In this document: positions 16,246 to 24,892 of the stretch, piece by piece
Position numbering within the stretch: position 1 is the stretch's first letter
Layout: every line of letters starts with the position of its first letter
Source of the DNA: CAVQBP01 sp963740945
Lineage (GTDB): Bacteria; Bacteroidota; Ignavibacteria; Ignavibacteriales; Ignavibacteriaceae
NCBI GenBank assembly: GCA_963740945.1
Contig: CAVUGE010000044.1
Coordinates: forward strand, 57,431 to 121,430
Direction of reading: 5' to 3'
Length of the DNA stretch: 64,000 nt
Program-made: the position numbers and the translations under genes
The notes under the pieces: generated by a model
The model's database searches: none
What the model was told of the DNA's origin: nothing
Seen by the model: the letters and a program-made list of their open reading frames with translations, nothing else

Positions 16246-17022
16246 ATGGGCAATATTAATATTTTTGAAAGTGGTAACAGCGAGTCACGGTCTATTTTAT
16301 TTGTTCACGGTTTTCCCTTTGATCATAATATGTGGAAAGAGCAAACAAATGAATTTATTTCCGATTATTATTGTATCACTTATGATATAAGAGGTCTAGG
16401 AGAATCTTCTTCCGGAGACGGACAATATAGTATTGAGACATTTGTTGAAGATATTTCTTTAATCATTAAAGAACTTGATTTAAAAAAGCCATTGCTTTGC
16501 GGCTTGTCGATGGGCGGATATATAGCCTTCAGGGCCATTGAAAAAATGGAAGATAAATTTAGCGGGATAATTTTGTGTGATACAAAACCGGAAGCAGATA
16601 ATAATGAAGCAAAACTAAAACGAGCAGAAGGCATTAGGAAGATAAATGAAGAAGGCTTGAAGAGCTTTATACCCGATTTTATAAAAAACTGTTTTTCAGA
16701 AGAATTTCAGAAAAGACATTCCAATGAATATAATAAAATTGTAGAACATTCCTTAAGCTTTGATCCTTTGGGTGTAAAAGGATGCCTTCTAGCGATGGCA
16801 GGAAGGACAGACACTTCTTCGTATTTATCTCAAATAAAAATACCCACATTGATACTATGCGGTGAGAAAGATAAGCTTACCCCGCCAGCTATTATGAAAG
16901 GAATTTCAGATAAAATTTCCAATTCAGAATTTTATATTGTTCCTGAATCAGGGCATATGTCGCCAATCGAGAACCCTAAGTTTGTAAACGAAAAGATATT
17001 ACTTTTTTTAAACAGGGTATAA
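16246..17022 (+). CDS. Alpha/beta-fold hydrolase
   Basis: 258 residues, cytoplasmic, single alpha/beta hydrolase domain. The oxyanion motif 'VHGFPFDHNMW' is at residues 20-30, the nucleophile is Ser88 in 'CGLSMGGYIAF', the acid is probably the Asp in 'LCGEKDKLTPP' and the base the His in 'ESGHMSPIENP' near residue 240. The arrangement resembles 3-oxoadipate enol-lactonase and related esterases, but no aromatic-degradation genes are nearby, so the substrate is open. Ends before a strong terminator. Confidence 0.9.
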   Translation: MGNINIFESGNSESRSILFVHGFPFDHNMWKEQTNEFISDYYCITYDIRGLGESSSGDGQYSIETFVEDISLIIKELDLKKPLLCGLSMGGYIAFRAIEKMEDKFSGIILCDTKPEADNNEAKLKRAEGIRKINEEGLKSFIPDFIKNCFSEEFQKRHSNEYNKIVEHSLSFDPLGVKGCLLAMAGRTDTSSYLSQIKIPTLILCGEKDKLTPPAIMKGISDKISNSEFYIVPESGHMSPIENPKFVNEKILLFLNRV

Positions 17023-17073
17023 TAAATTTATTTTGTTAAACAGATTACTATCATCTTGGCATTGTTCTAATTC

Positions 17074-17098
17074 TCCCCTTTTTTAAGGGGGTTTTTTA
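17074..17098 (+). terminator. Intrinsic terminator after the alpha/beta hydrolase
   Basis: TCCCCTT and AAGGGGG form a stem around a TTTT loop, followed by six T residues on the plus strand. It lies about 50 bases past the hydrolase stop. Confidence 0.85.
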
Positions 17099-17125
17099 TT
17101 ATTGTAATTTTAATAATTTGTTCGT

Positions 17126-17341
17126 TCAATATATCAAATCTTCGCAATTATAACCCAAATCTTTGACTTTATTTATGACATCTTCCATACTCAGTTCATT
17201 TCCAACAACCCTTAGCACTTTATCTCTATCTCCAAGGTCAACTGTACACTCATTGATTTTGAAAGTATTATTTAACGAATGACTGACTCTTTTAAAGTCA
17301 AACTTAGAATTTATATTTGTTTTAAGAATTAATACTTCCAT
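17126..17341 (-). CDS. HMA-fold small protein without the CxxC motif
   Basis: I start this at the ATG at 17341, preceded by AAAGGTG, giving 71 residues; the longer reading to 17407 adds an unlikely leader. The pattern of strands and helices ('MEVLILKTNINSKFDFKRV', 'NECTVDLGDRDKVLRVVG', 'MEDVINKVKDLGYNCEDL') is that of heavy-metal-associated ferredoxin-like domains. The metal-binding CxxC of copper chaperones is absent, replaced by 'NINSKFD'. It is the third gene behind an ECF sigma factor, 85 bases after the His-rich membrane protein. Similar degenerate HMA proteins occur beside sigma factor/anti-sigma operons. Confidence 0.7.
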   Translation of the reverse strand: MEVLILKTNINSKFDFKRVSHSLNNTFKINECTVDLGDRDKVLRVVGNELSMEDVINKVKDLGYNCEDLIY

Positions 17342-17425
17342 AATAAGCACCTTTCTTAAATAAAAATTTTTTACACCATTCCTTTTGGAAATACATGTAA
17401 GCCTCAATTTTATATTAAAAGATTT

Positions 17426-17725
17426 TTAATCATTAGTTTCACCAACTTTTTCGGAAAAAGGATTTTTGTTTTCTTCAAATCTTTTTTTCCAATATTCTCT
17501 ATCCCTGCAGTGGTCTCTGTGATCATGCCGGCCTATTCCCAGGAATAAAATTTTGGAGAGGATTAAAATTCCGAGAGCCTGCAGATAGTTAATATCGGGG
17601 AGATTAAAAATTGAAGGCATCAACCAATTCCATAGAAGCAAAATAATGAGAGAAATAAAAGCGATGACAGTTATTATGAAGAAAAATCTTTGGAAAAAGA
17701 ATCTTTTACTAAAATGTCGTTTCAT
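17426..17725 (-). CDS. Small membrane protein with His-rich tail, sigma-factor operon
   Basis: 99 residues. Two hydrophobic helices (about 15-35 'FFIITVIAFISLIILLLWNWL' region, and about 48-63 'LQALGILILSKILFLG') are followed by a His/Asp-rich cytoplasmic or periplasmic segment 'GRHDHRDHCRDREYW' and a charged tail. The 'LWNWLMPSIF.LP.INYLQALGILILSKILF' pattern is common to small proteins coded beside ECF sigma factors in Bacteroidota, suggesting an anti-sigma or accessory role. The gene starts 8 bases after the sigma-factor gene. The His-rich part could sense or bind metal; that is inference. Confidence 0.72.
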   Translation of the reverse strand: MKRHFSKRFFFQRFFFIITVIAFISLIILLLWNWLMPSIFNLPDINYLQALGILILSKILFLGIGRHDHRDHCRDREYWKKRFEENKNPFSEKVGETND

Positions 17726-17733
17726 TGTTGTAC

Positions 17734-18279
17734 CTATTTATTTAAATATTTATTTAATTTATTTCGTAGATGAGTTACTGCATAATGTTTACGAGAAAGA
17801 AGAGTATTTACTTTTAAGCCCGTGATTTCAGAAATCTCTTTGAAAGAAAGTCCATCTATTTCATTCATAATAAAAATGTTTTTTTGTTCTTCGGGAAGTT
17901 CATCCAGTATTTTTTTGAATTCATCATTAAATTCATCCTGTATGAATAAATCTTCAGGTGAAAAATCAAATGAAGGGAGTAAATCAGCAAAAGATAAATA
18001 TTCATCCTCTTCATTAAAGGATTTTTCAATCTTTGAGAAATATTCAGGTTTTTTCTTTCTTGTATTATCAATTATTTTATTCCGGGCAGATTTAAATAGC
18101 CATCCCGAGATTCTATCAAGCATAATGATATCTTCAAACCCTACGATAAACTGATAAAAAACATCATGAAGAATATCTTCTGCATCTTCTTTAGAAGGGA
18201 CATATTTTTTAATGAAATTAAATAACCTGCCTCTTTCTTTAACAAGAGTCTGCTCAACTATTTTGGCCTGTGACGTCAT
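17734..18279 (-). CDS. ECF-type RNA polymerase sigma factor
   Basis: 181 residues with the two ECF domains. Region 2 holds 'KYVPSKEDAEDILHDVFYQFI' and 'ISGWLFKSARNKIIDNTRKKK' (about 25-80); region 4 is 'LDELPEEQKNIFIMNEIDGLSFKEISEITGLKVNTLLSRKHYAVTHLR' shortened, with its helix-turn-helix at about 135-170. First gene of a minus-strand operon with a two-helix His-rich membrane protein and an HMA-like protein, an arrangement suggesting membrane-controlled stress sensing, perhaps metals. No classical zinc-finger anti-sigma gene is present. Confidence 0.93.
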   Translation of the reverse strand: MTSQAKIVEQTLVKERGRLFNFIKKYVPSKEDAEDILHDVFYQFIVGFEDIIMLDRISGWLFKSARNKIIDNTRKKKPEYFSKIEKSFNEEDEYLSFADLLPSFDFSPEDLFIQDEFNDEFKKILDELPEEQKNIFIMNEIDGLSFKEISEITGLKVNTLLSRKHYAVTHLRNKLNKYLNK

Positions 18280-18471
18280 TAAACCTTAATTTGTTCTAAT
18301 AATAAAGACGAAACAATAAGAAAAATATTTTAAATATTTTTTAGATTATTAAAGATTATTTAATTTAATAGAAGAAAACGGCGTAAAAAATATAATTATG
18401 ATAATCTGTAGAATAAATTGATGGAATAAATATTGCTTCTTTAATTCTAAATTGTGCAAGTAATTGAGTGA

Positions 18472-18510
18472 GAGATTCTTCACTCCACTTCGTTCCGTTC
18501 AGAATGACAT
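18472..18510. repeat. Dispersed palindromic repeat, 'GTCATTCTGAACG' type
   Basis: On the minus strand the block reads GTCATTCTGAACGGAACGAA followed by GTGGAGTGAAGAATCTC. Sequences of this form are abundant intergenic repeats in many bacterial genomes. It lies in the 313-base gap between the sigma factor gene and the ribonuclease gene, which otherwise contains nothing I can assign. Confidence 0.6.
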
Positions 18511-18592
18511 ATTAGAGTGTATAGCAAAATTTATGTGGTCACTAATTTAATTGTTAAAGACAACAACTTTTTAAGGGTCTGAGGGTAACAAT

Positions 18593-19990
18593 TTGAAAAT
18601 TCAATTTTTCGGCGCAGCACAAACAGTAACAGGTTCAATGCATCTTTTGGAAGTTAACGGTAAAAAGATTCTGCTTGATTGCGGGCTTTATCAAGGAAAA
18701 CGGAAGGAGGCATTTGAAATAAATAAAAACTTCCCCTTTGGACCAAAGGAAGTTAATGTAATGCTTTTATCTCATGCTCATATAGATCATACAGGAAACA
18801 TTCCCAATATAGTTAAAAACGGTTTTACCGGTCATATTTATGCTACTTCAGCCACGGTTGATCTTTGCCAGATAATGCTTAGAGATTCAGCGTTTTTACA
18901 GGAAAGGGACGTAAAATTCGTAAATAAAAAAAGGCTAAAGCATAATAAAGCGCTTTTTGAACCATTATATACGGTAGAAGATGTTGAGAAAGCAATGAAT
19001 AATTTTATTGGATTGCAATATGATAAAACGATTGAAGCAGTACCTGGTGTAACGGCTACTTTTAGAGATGCAGGACATATACTTGGTTCAGCGGGGATTG
19101 TTTTGGAAATAAAAGATAAGGGAAAAGTGGTAAGACTCGGATTTAGCGGAGATATCGGCAGGCCGGATATGCCAGTTATAAGAGACCCTAATATTCTACA
19201 GGATCTTGATATATTAATAATGGAAAGCACATACGGTAATAGATTGCATCCAATTACAAATGAAGTTGAGGAAGAAGTTGCCAAAATTATAAACGAAACT
19301 ATTCAAAGAGGAGGAAAAATAATTGTTCCGGCTTTTGCTGTTGGAAGGACACAATTACTCGTTTACGAGCTACACAAGTTATTTAATCAAAATAGAATCC
19401 CCATGTTTCCTATTTTTGTTGACAGCCCGCTGGCGGTAAATACAACAGAAGTTTTCCGTATGCATCCTGAATGTTTTGATAGAGAGACCTATAGAGTATT
19501 TATTGACAACCATGAAGATCCGTTTGGGTTTAACAGGCTGACCTACATAAGGGATGTAGATAAATCAAAGGAATTAAACGATATTAAAACTCCATGTATG
19601 ATAATTTCTGCATCGGGTATGGCTGAGGGAGGAAGGATTCTACATCACCTTGCAAATAATATTGAAAACTCGAATAATCTAATTTTATTTGCCGGATATG
19701 CAGCACAGGAAACACTTGCAAGAAAAATAATGGATGGCGCTGAAGAGGTAAATATTTTAGGAAACTCATATAAAGTTAAAAGCAAAATAAAAAAGATGGA
19801 TTATTTCAGTGCACATGCGGATCAAAAAGGATTACTCGATTATTTGAAATTTTCTCCTCCAAATAAGCTAAAAAATATCTTTCTTGTGCATGGTGAAGAA
19901 GAGCAGGCACTTCCTTTAAAAGAGAAGATTATCAGCAAAGGATACCATTCGGTCTATTTCCCAAAAAAAGGAGATATTTTTGAACTTTAA
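18593..19990 (+). CDS. Beta-CASP metallo-beta-lactamase family ribonuclease
   Basis: 465 residues, CPSF73/Ysh1-like. The metallo-beta-lactamase signature H61-A-H-I-D-H66 ('LLSHAHIDHTGN') carries the zinc ligands; the later 'FSGDIGRPDMP' and the 'HSAHADQ' type motif ('FSAHADQKGLLDYL') and final 'VHGEEEQALPL' complete the site. The beta-CASP insert spans about 210-380, with 'IIVPAFAVGRTQLLVYEL' and 'ISASGMAEGGRILHHL'. Family members are RNA endo/5'-exonucleases. Translation begins at TTG 18593 behind GAGGG. It stands alone and converges on gyrA. Confidence 0.95.
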   Translation: MKIQFFGAAQTVTGSMHLLEVNGKKILLDCGLYQGKRKEAFEINKNFPFGPKEVNVMLLSHAHIDHTGNIPNIVKNGFTGHIYATSATVDLCQIMLRDSAFLQERDVKFVNKKRLKHNKALFEPLYTVEDVEKAMNNFIGLQYDKTIEAVPGVTATFRDAGHILGSAGIVLEIKDKGKVVRLGFSGDIGRPDMPVIRDPNILQDLDILIMESTYGNRLHPITNEVEEEVAKIINETIQRGGKIIVPAFAVGRTQLLVYELHKLFNQNRIPMFPIFVDSPLAVNTTEVFRMHPECFDRETYRVFIDNHEDPFGFNRLTYIRDVDKSKELNDIKTPCMIISASGMAEGGRILHHLANNIENSNNLILFAGYAAQETLARKIMDGAEEVNILGNSYKVKSKIKKMDYFSAHADQKGLLDYLKFSPPNKLKNIFLVHGEEEQALPLKEKIISKGYHSVYFPKKGDIFEL

Positions 19991-20059
19991 CCTTTTAGTT
20001 AGGAGATAAGATTCCCAAACCAATGGTTATTTTATTACACCTTTTCATATACATAATTA

Positions 20060-22513
20060 TTATTCTATGACTATGGGAGCATCCTCTTCGTCTTCAGAGA
20101 TAACTTTAGCAATATCGGCAATATTATCTCCTTCATTAAGCCTTATTACTCTTACTCCCTGAGTATTCCTGCCCATTACTCTCAGGTCTCTAATGCTCTG
20201 TCTTATAACCATACCGTGAGTAGAAATAATTACGAGTTCATCATTATCCTGAACTTCCATCAATGAAATCATTTTGCCGACTTTATCACTTGTTTTAACA
20301 GTTATCACACCTTTCCCGCCACGTCTTGTGATTCTATAATCGTTAATATCAGAACGTTTGCCATAACCTTTCTCCGTGACAACCAGGACTGTACCCTGTC
20401 GTTTAATCACCAGAAGACCAACAACGATGTCATTTTTGCTCAGCTTAACGCCTCTAACACCTGTTGCTACTCTTCCCATATCCCTAACATCTTTTTCATT
20501 AAACCTAATAGCAAAGCCATTCCTGGTTCCAAGGACAATATCATTTGTTCCGTCCGTCATTTTTACTTCAATTAATTTATCATCCATATTTAGATTTATG
20601 GCATTTATACCGCCCTTTCTTACATTACCATAAGCAGAAAGGACGGTTTTTTTAATAGTACCCTGCTGTGTAGCCATAATCAAATAGTGAGTATCATTAA
20701 ATTCTTTTACAGCAACAAAAGCGGTTATATTTTCATCTTTTTCTTTTTCTAATAAATTTACGATCGACCTTCCTCTTGTAGCTCTGCCACCTTCCGGAAT
20801 TTCATGCACTTTAAGCCAATAACATTTTCCTTTGTCGGTAAAAAACAAAATATATTGATGAGTAGAAGCAATAAACATATGTTCAATAAAATCATCTTCT
20901 TTTGTACCTGCACCGGTAACCCCTTTTCCACCCCTGCCTTGCCTTCTATAACCGCTGACAGGGAATCTTTTAATAAAGCCGGAGTGTGAAATTGTAACCA
21001 CAACATCCTCTTCGGCAATAATATCCTCCAAGGAGAATTCTTCATAATCGTGAATAACTTCAGTTCTTCTCTCGTCACCATATCTTTCTTTAATTAAAAG
21101 AAGTTCATCTTTAATAATTAGATACCTTTTCTCCTCACTTTCCAAAATGCTTTTTAATTTTTCAATTAATTTAATAACGTCTTTGTATTCATCTTCAATT
21201 TTTTTACGTTCAAGACCGGTTAATCTCTGCAAACGCATATCAAGGATAGCTTTAGACTGAATCTCAGATAATTTGAACTTTCTCATCAAATTATTTTTTG
21301 CAGTTTCCGTATCCTTAGATTTTTTAATTGTGTCAATTACTTCATCAATATTATCAAGAGCAATAATATATCCTTCCAGGATATGGGCTCTTCGTTCTGC
21401 AGCATCGAGTTCATATTTAGTTCTTCTTATGAGAACATCCATCCTATGTGCAATAAAATGCTGCATTGTTTCCTTAAGAGCAAGTACTTTTGGAATTCCA
21501 TTAACCAATGCAAGCATAATAACACCAAAGGTAGTCTGCATTTGCGTATGTTTAAATAGCTGATTCAGAACAACCGGAGGCTGGGCATCACGTTTTAATT
21601 CGATGACCACACGCATCCCATCCCTATCGGATTCATCTCTAATGTTAGAAATGTCATTTATTTTACTAGCTCTGACTAATTCGGCAATTTTTTCAATGAG
21701 ATTTGCTTTATTAACTTGATAAGGAAGTTCGGTAATAATAATATTTTCACGACCATTTTTAAGAGTTTCGATATTTGCTTTAGCCCTGACTATAATTTTG
21801 CCACGTCCTGTTAAATATGCTTCTTTAACACCGGAATATCCATAAATAATACCTCCTGTAGGAAAGTCAGGAGCCGTGACATGTTTCATTAGTTTTTCAG
21901 AAGTAATATCAGGGCTTTTTATTAAGGCAATGAGTCCATCGATAACTTCACTAATATTGTGCGGAGGAATATTAGTTGCCATTCCGACAGCAATCCCACT
22001 AGAGCCATTTATTAAAAGGTTAGGTAAATAAGAAGGAAGGACAACAGGTTCCTGCAAAGAGTCGTCAAAGTTAGGAGCAAAATCAACCGTATTTTTATCG
22101 AGGTCACGGAGCATTTCTTCTGAAATTCTTGCGAGCCTAGCTTCGGTATACCGCATAGCAGCCGGAGAATCGCCATCAACGGAACCAAAGTTACCCTGAC
22201 CATCCACAAGAGGATAGCGCAGGGAAAAATCCTGCACCATTCTAACCATAGAATCATAAACAGCTGTATCACCATGGGGGTGATATTTTCCGAGCACTTC
22301 CCCAACTATTCTTGCAGATTTTTTATAGGGCTTATTATAAGGCATTCCTAATTCATGCATTCCATATAAAACTCTTCGATGAACAGGTTTTAATCCATCC
22401 CTTACATCGGGCAAAGCTCTAGCTACAATTACAGACATGGAATAATCGATATAAGAAGATTTCATTTCTTCTTCTAATGAAACAGGTACTATTTTTTCAA
22501 AAATTGTTGCCAT
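20060..22513 (-). CDS. gyrA: DNA gyrase subunit A
   Basis: 817 residues. GyrA cuts and rejoins DNA; the catalytic tyrosine is Tyr122 in 'PAAMRYTEARL', at the same number as in E. coli. The quinolone-determining segment reads 'HPHGDTAVYD' with Thr83 and Asp87. The C-terminal pinwheel contains the GyrA box 'QGRGGKG' near residue 527, which marks it as gyrase rather than topoisomerase IV. The acidic tail 'ISEDEEDAPIVIE' ends the protein. It follows gyrB by 81 bases on the same strand and closes the origin-side replication operon. Confidence 0.98.
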   Translation of the reverse strand: MATIFEKIVPVSLEEEMKSSYIDYSMSVIVARALPDVRDGLKPVHRRVLYGMHELGMPYNKPYKKSARIVGEVLGKYHPHGDTAVYDSMVRMVQDFSLRYPLVDGQGNFGSVDGDSPAAMRYTEARLARISEEMLRDLDKNTVDFAPNFDDSLQEPVVLPSYLPNLLINGSSGIAVGMATNIPPHNISEVIDGLIALIKSPDITSEKLMKHVTAPDFPTGGIIYGYSGVKEAYLTGRGKIIVRAKANIETLKNGRENIIITELPYQVNKANLIEKIAELVRASKINDISNIRDESDRDGMRVVIELKRDAQPPVVLNQLFKHTQMQTTFGVIMLALVNGIPKVLALKETMQHFIAHRMDVLIRRTKYELDAAERRAHILEGYIIALDNIDEVIDTIKKSKDTETAKNNLMRKFKLSEIQSKAILDMRLQRLTGLERKKIEDEYKDVIKLIEKLKSILESEEKRYLIIKDELLLIKERYGDERRTEVIHDYEEFSLEDIIAEEDVVVTISHSGFIKRFPVSGYRRQGRGGKGVTGAGTKEDDFIEHMFIASTHQYILFFTDKGKCYWLKVHEIPEGGRATRGRSIVNLLEKEKDENITAFVAVKEFNDTHYLIMATQQGTIKKTVLSAYGNVRKGGINAINLNMDDKLIEVKMTDGTNDIVLGTRNGFAIRFNEKDVRDMGRVATGVRGVKLSKNDIVVGLLVIKRQGTVLVVTEKGYGKRSDINDYRITRRGGKGVITVKTSDKVGKMISLMEVQDNDELVIISTHGMVIRQSIRDLRVMGRNTQGVRVIRLNEGDNIADIAKVISEDEEDAPIVIE

Positions 22514-22594
22514 AATTCACTCTGATTAAATCAAAAATAATTATTCTTTATTGTTTTAAAATATTTACCATCATATGTTGTAACAACTATTAAG

Positions 22595-24574
22595 CTATAC
22601 ATCCAAGTTTCTAACATATTTTGCATTTTTTTCTATAAATTCTCTTCTTGGTTCTACATTGTCCCCCATAAGGGTTTCAAAGATTTTATCAGCAGTTGCA
22701 GCGCTTTCTATAGTAACCTGCAATACCGTTCTAGTTTCCGGATTCATAGTAGTTGACCACAATTGTTCCGGGTTCATTTCCCCAAGTCCTTTGTATCTAG
22801 AAATATTTACACCCTTCACGGAACCTTCTTCAATCATTTCTTCGGCTAATTCTTCGGAGTTAGAATTTTCTTTTCCATTGACTTTAAATCTTTTCAATAT
22901 TTCATCACGTTCATTATCGTCAAAAGCATAATGTTCTTCTTTCCCTTTTTTAATCTTATAAAGGGGTGGCTGAGCAATAAATACTTTTCCCGCAGTAATT
23001 AAATCTTTCATATGCCGGTAGAAGAAAGTAAGGAGTAAAGTTCTAATATGGCTTCCATCTACATCAGCATCGGTCATTAGGATTACTTTTCCATATCTTG
23101 ATTTATTTTGATCGAAATCGGAGCCTAGGCCAGCCCCGACAGCGGAAATAATTGCTTTAATTTCATTATTCTCTAAAATTTTAGTCAATTTAGCTTTTTC
23201 GACATTCAATATTTTACCGCGAAGCGGTAGAATAGCCTGGAATCTTCTATCCCTACCCTGTTTGGCAGAGCCTCCGGCAGAATCACCTTCCACAATATAT
23301 ATTTCACAATGTTCGGGATCTGTAATAGAACAATCAGCGAGTTTACCGGGAAGGTTCATAGTATCTAGAGCATTTTTTCTTCTTGCTAGGTCTCTTGCTT
23401 TTCTAGCGGCTTCTCTTACTTCGGCAGCGCGGAGGCATTTTTCAATTATTTTTTTACCGATAGAAGGATTTTCCTCTAAAAATTCAGATAATTTTTCACC
23501 GACTAAAGTTTCAACAGCAGATTTAACTTCGCTATTGCCGAGTTTTGTTTTTGTCTGACCCTCAAACTGAGGTTCAGCAACTTTAATAGAGATTACGGCA
23601 GTAAGACCTTCCCTAAAGTCATCTCCGGTTAATGTAATTTTCCCCTCTTTAACTAAATTATTTTTAGCGGCATAATTATTAAAGGTTCTAGTAAGTGCAG
23701 TTTTAAAGCCAACGAGGTGAGTTCCGCCTTCGGAAGTATTTATATCATTCACATAAGAAAAAATATTTTCACTATATGAACCGTTGTATTGAAAAGCGAC
23801 TTCAATTGGAGTATTATCTTTTTCTCCTTCGATGTAGACTGTTTTATGCAGAGGCTCCCTTGATTCATCAAGATATTTTACAAATTCACTTAATCCACCT
23901 TTAAAATGAAAAGTTTCTTCTTCTCCGCCATTTCTGATATCTTTTATATTAATAGTGATATCTTTATTAAGATAAGCAAGTTCTCTCATTCTTTCAGCAA
24001 GAGTATCATATTTAAATGTGGTTACTCTAAAAATTTCTTTATCGGGGAAGAATGTAACAGTTGTTCCGGATTGATTTTTTTTGGCTTTTCCAATTTCTGC
24101 AACAGGTTTTAGGGGCTGGCCTTGCCTATACTCCTGAAAATAAACTTTCCCATCTCTTATTACTTCGACCTTCAGCCATTCAGAAAGAGCGTTAACAACA
24201 GAAACACCAACGCCATGCAGACCACCAGAAACCTTATAAGTATTTTTATCAAATTTCCCACCCGCGTGGAGCATAGTCATTACAACTTCAAGAGCTGATC
24301 GTTTTTCAACAGGGTGAATATCTACCGGGATACCCCGACCGTTATCAATAACGGTAATAGATTCATCTTTATTTATGATAACTTCAATAAAATCGGCATA
24401 ACCAGCTAAAGCTTCGTCTATACCATTATCAACCACTTCATTAACCAGGTGATGCAGCCCTCTCGAGCTGACATCACCGATATACATTGCCGGTCTTTTA
24501 CGTACAGCTTCAAGACCTTTTAACACATTTATATTTTTGGCACTATAATCACTTTTAGGTTTATCGTTTAACAT
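22595..24574 (-). CDS. gyrB: DNA gyrase subunit B
   Basis: About 660 residues, the short GyrB form. The GHKL ATPase has 'EVVDNGIDEALAGYADFI', 'VIDNGRGIPVDIHP' and 'GGLHGVGVSVVNALS'; the Toprim domain has 'IVEGDSAGGSAKQGRDR' and 'MTDADVDGSHIRTLLLTFFYRHM', supplying the metal-binding acidic residues. The frame can begin at TTG 24583 or ATG 24574; I prefer the ATG. It supplies ATP-driven strand passage with GyrA, coded next. The gene follows a DciA-like gene by 33 bases. Confidence 0.98.
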   Translation of the reverse strand: MLNDKPKSDYSAKNINVLKGLEAVRKRPAMYIGDVSSRGLHHLVNEVVDNGIDEALAGYADFIEVIINKDESITVIDNGRGIPVDIHPVEKRSALEVVMTMLHAGGKFDKNTYKVSGGLHGVGVSVVNALSEWLKVEVIRDGKVYFQEYRQGQPLKPVAEIGKAKKNQSGTTVTFFPDKEIFRVTTFKYDTLAERMRELAYLNKDITINIKDIRNGGEEETFHFKGGLSEFVKYLDESREPLHKTVYIEGEKDNTPIEVAFQYNGSYSENIFSYVNDINTSEGGTHLVGFKTALTRTFNNYAAKNNLVKEGKITLTGDDFREGLTAVISIKVAEPQFEGQTKTKLGNSEVKSAVETLVGEKLSEFLEENPSIGKKIIEKCLRAAEVREAARKARDLARRKNALDTMNLPGKLADCSITDPEHCEIYIVEGDSAGGSAKQGRDRRFQAILPLRGKILNVEKAKLTKILENNEIKAIISAVGAGLGSDFDQNKSRYGKVILMTDADVDGSHIRTLLLTFFYRHMKDLITAGKVFIAQPPLYKIKKGKEEHYAFDDNERDEILKRFKVNGKENSNSEELAEEMIEEGSVKGVNISRYKGLGEMNPEQLWSTTMNPETRTVLQVTIESAATADKIFETLMGDNVEPRREFIEKNAKYVRNLDV

Positions 24575-24607
24575 AAATTTCAATCCAACTTTTATTTATA
24601 ATTTTGT

Positions 24608-24892
24608 TTACATAAACTTTATTTTTTTAATACGTTCTTCTTTAATGAAGTTATTTATCTTTTCAATAATAATTTGTTCCTTAAATTTTAACTCGCTTCT
24701 CCACACAGAGTTTTCCACTTCCAAATAAAGAATATTATTTTTTATTTTTTTTGGTACAGCTATTTTTTTTAAGTCATTAAATATTTCATAAAAATTTATA
24801 ATAATATCAAAGTCTTTTATTGCTTTTCTAAAATTGTTTAGGGATGGTTCTTTTTCAATTGCATCGCCCAAGCTTATAAAATCATTATTCAT
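24608..24892 (-). CDS. DciA-like protein (DUF721)
   Basis: 94 residues of the DUF721 family, in its typical place between recF and gyrB. The core pattern is 'IINFYEIFNDLKKIAVPKKIKNN' with 'LYLEVENSVWRSELKFKEQIIIEKIN'. DUF721 includes DciA, the ancestral loader or helper of the DnaB helicase, which fits the replication operon. The start codon overlaps the end of recF by 8 bases, indicating translational coupling. It is short, lacking any long C-terminal extension. Confidence 0.82.
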   Translation of the reverse strand: MNNDFISLGDAIEKEPSLNNFRKAIKDFDIIINFYEIFNDLKKIAVPKKIKNNILYLEVENSVWRSELKFKEQIIIEKINNFIKEERIKKIKFM

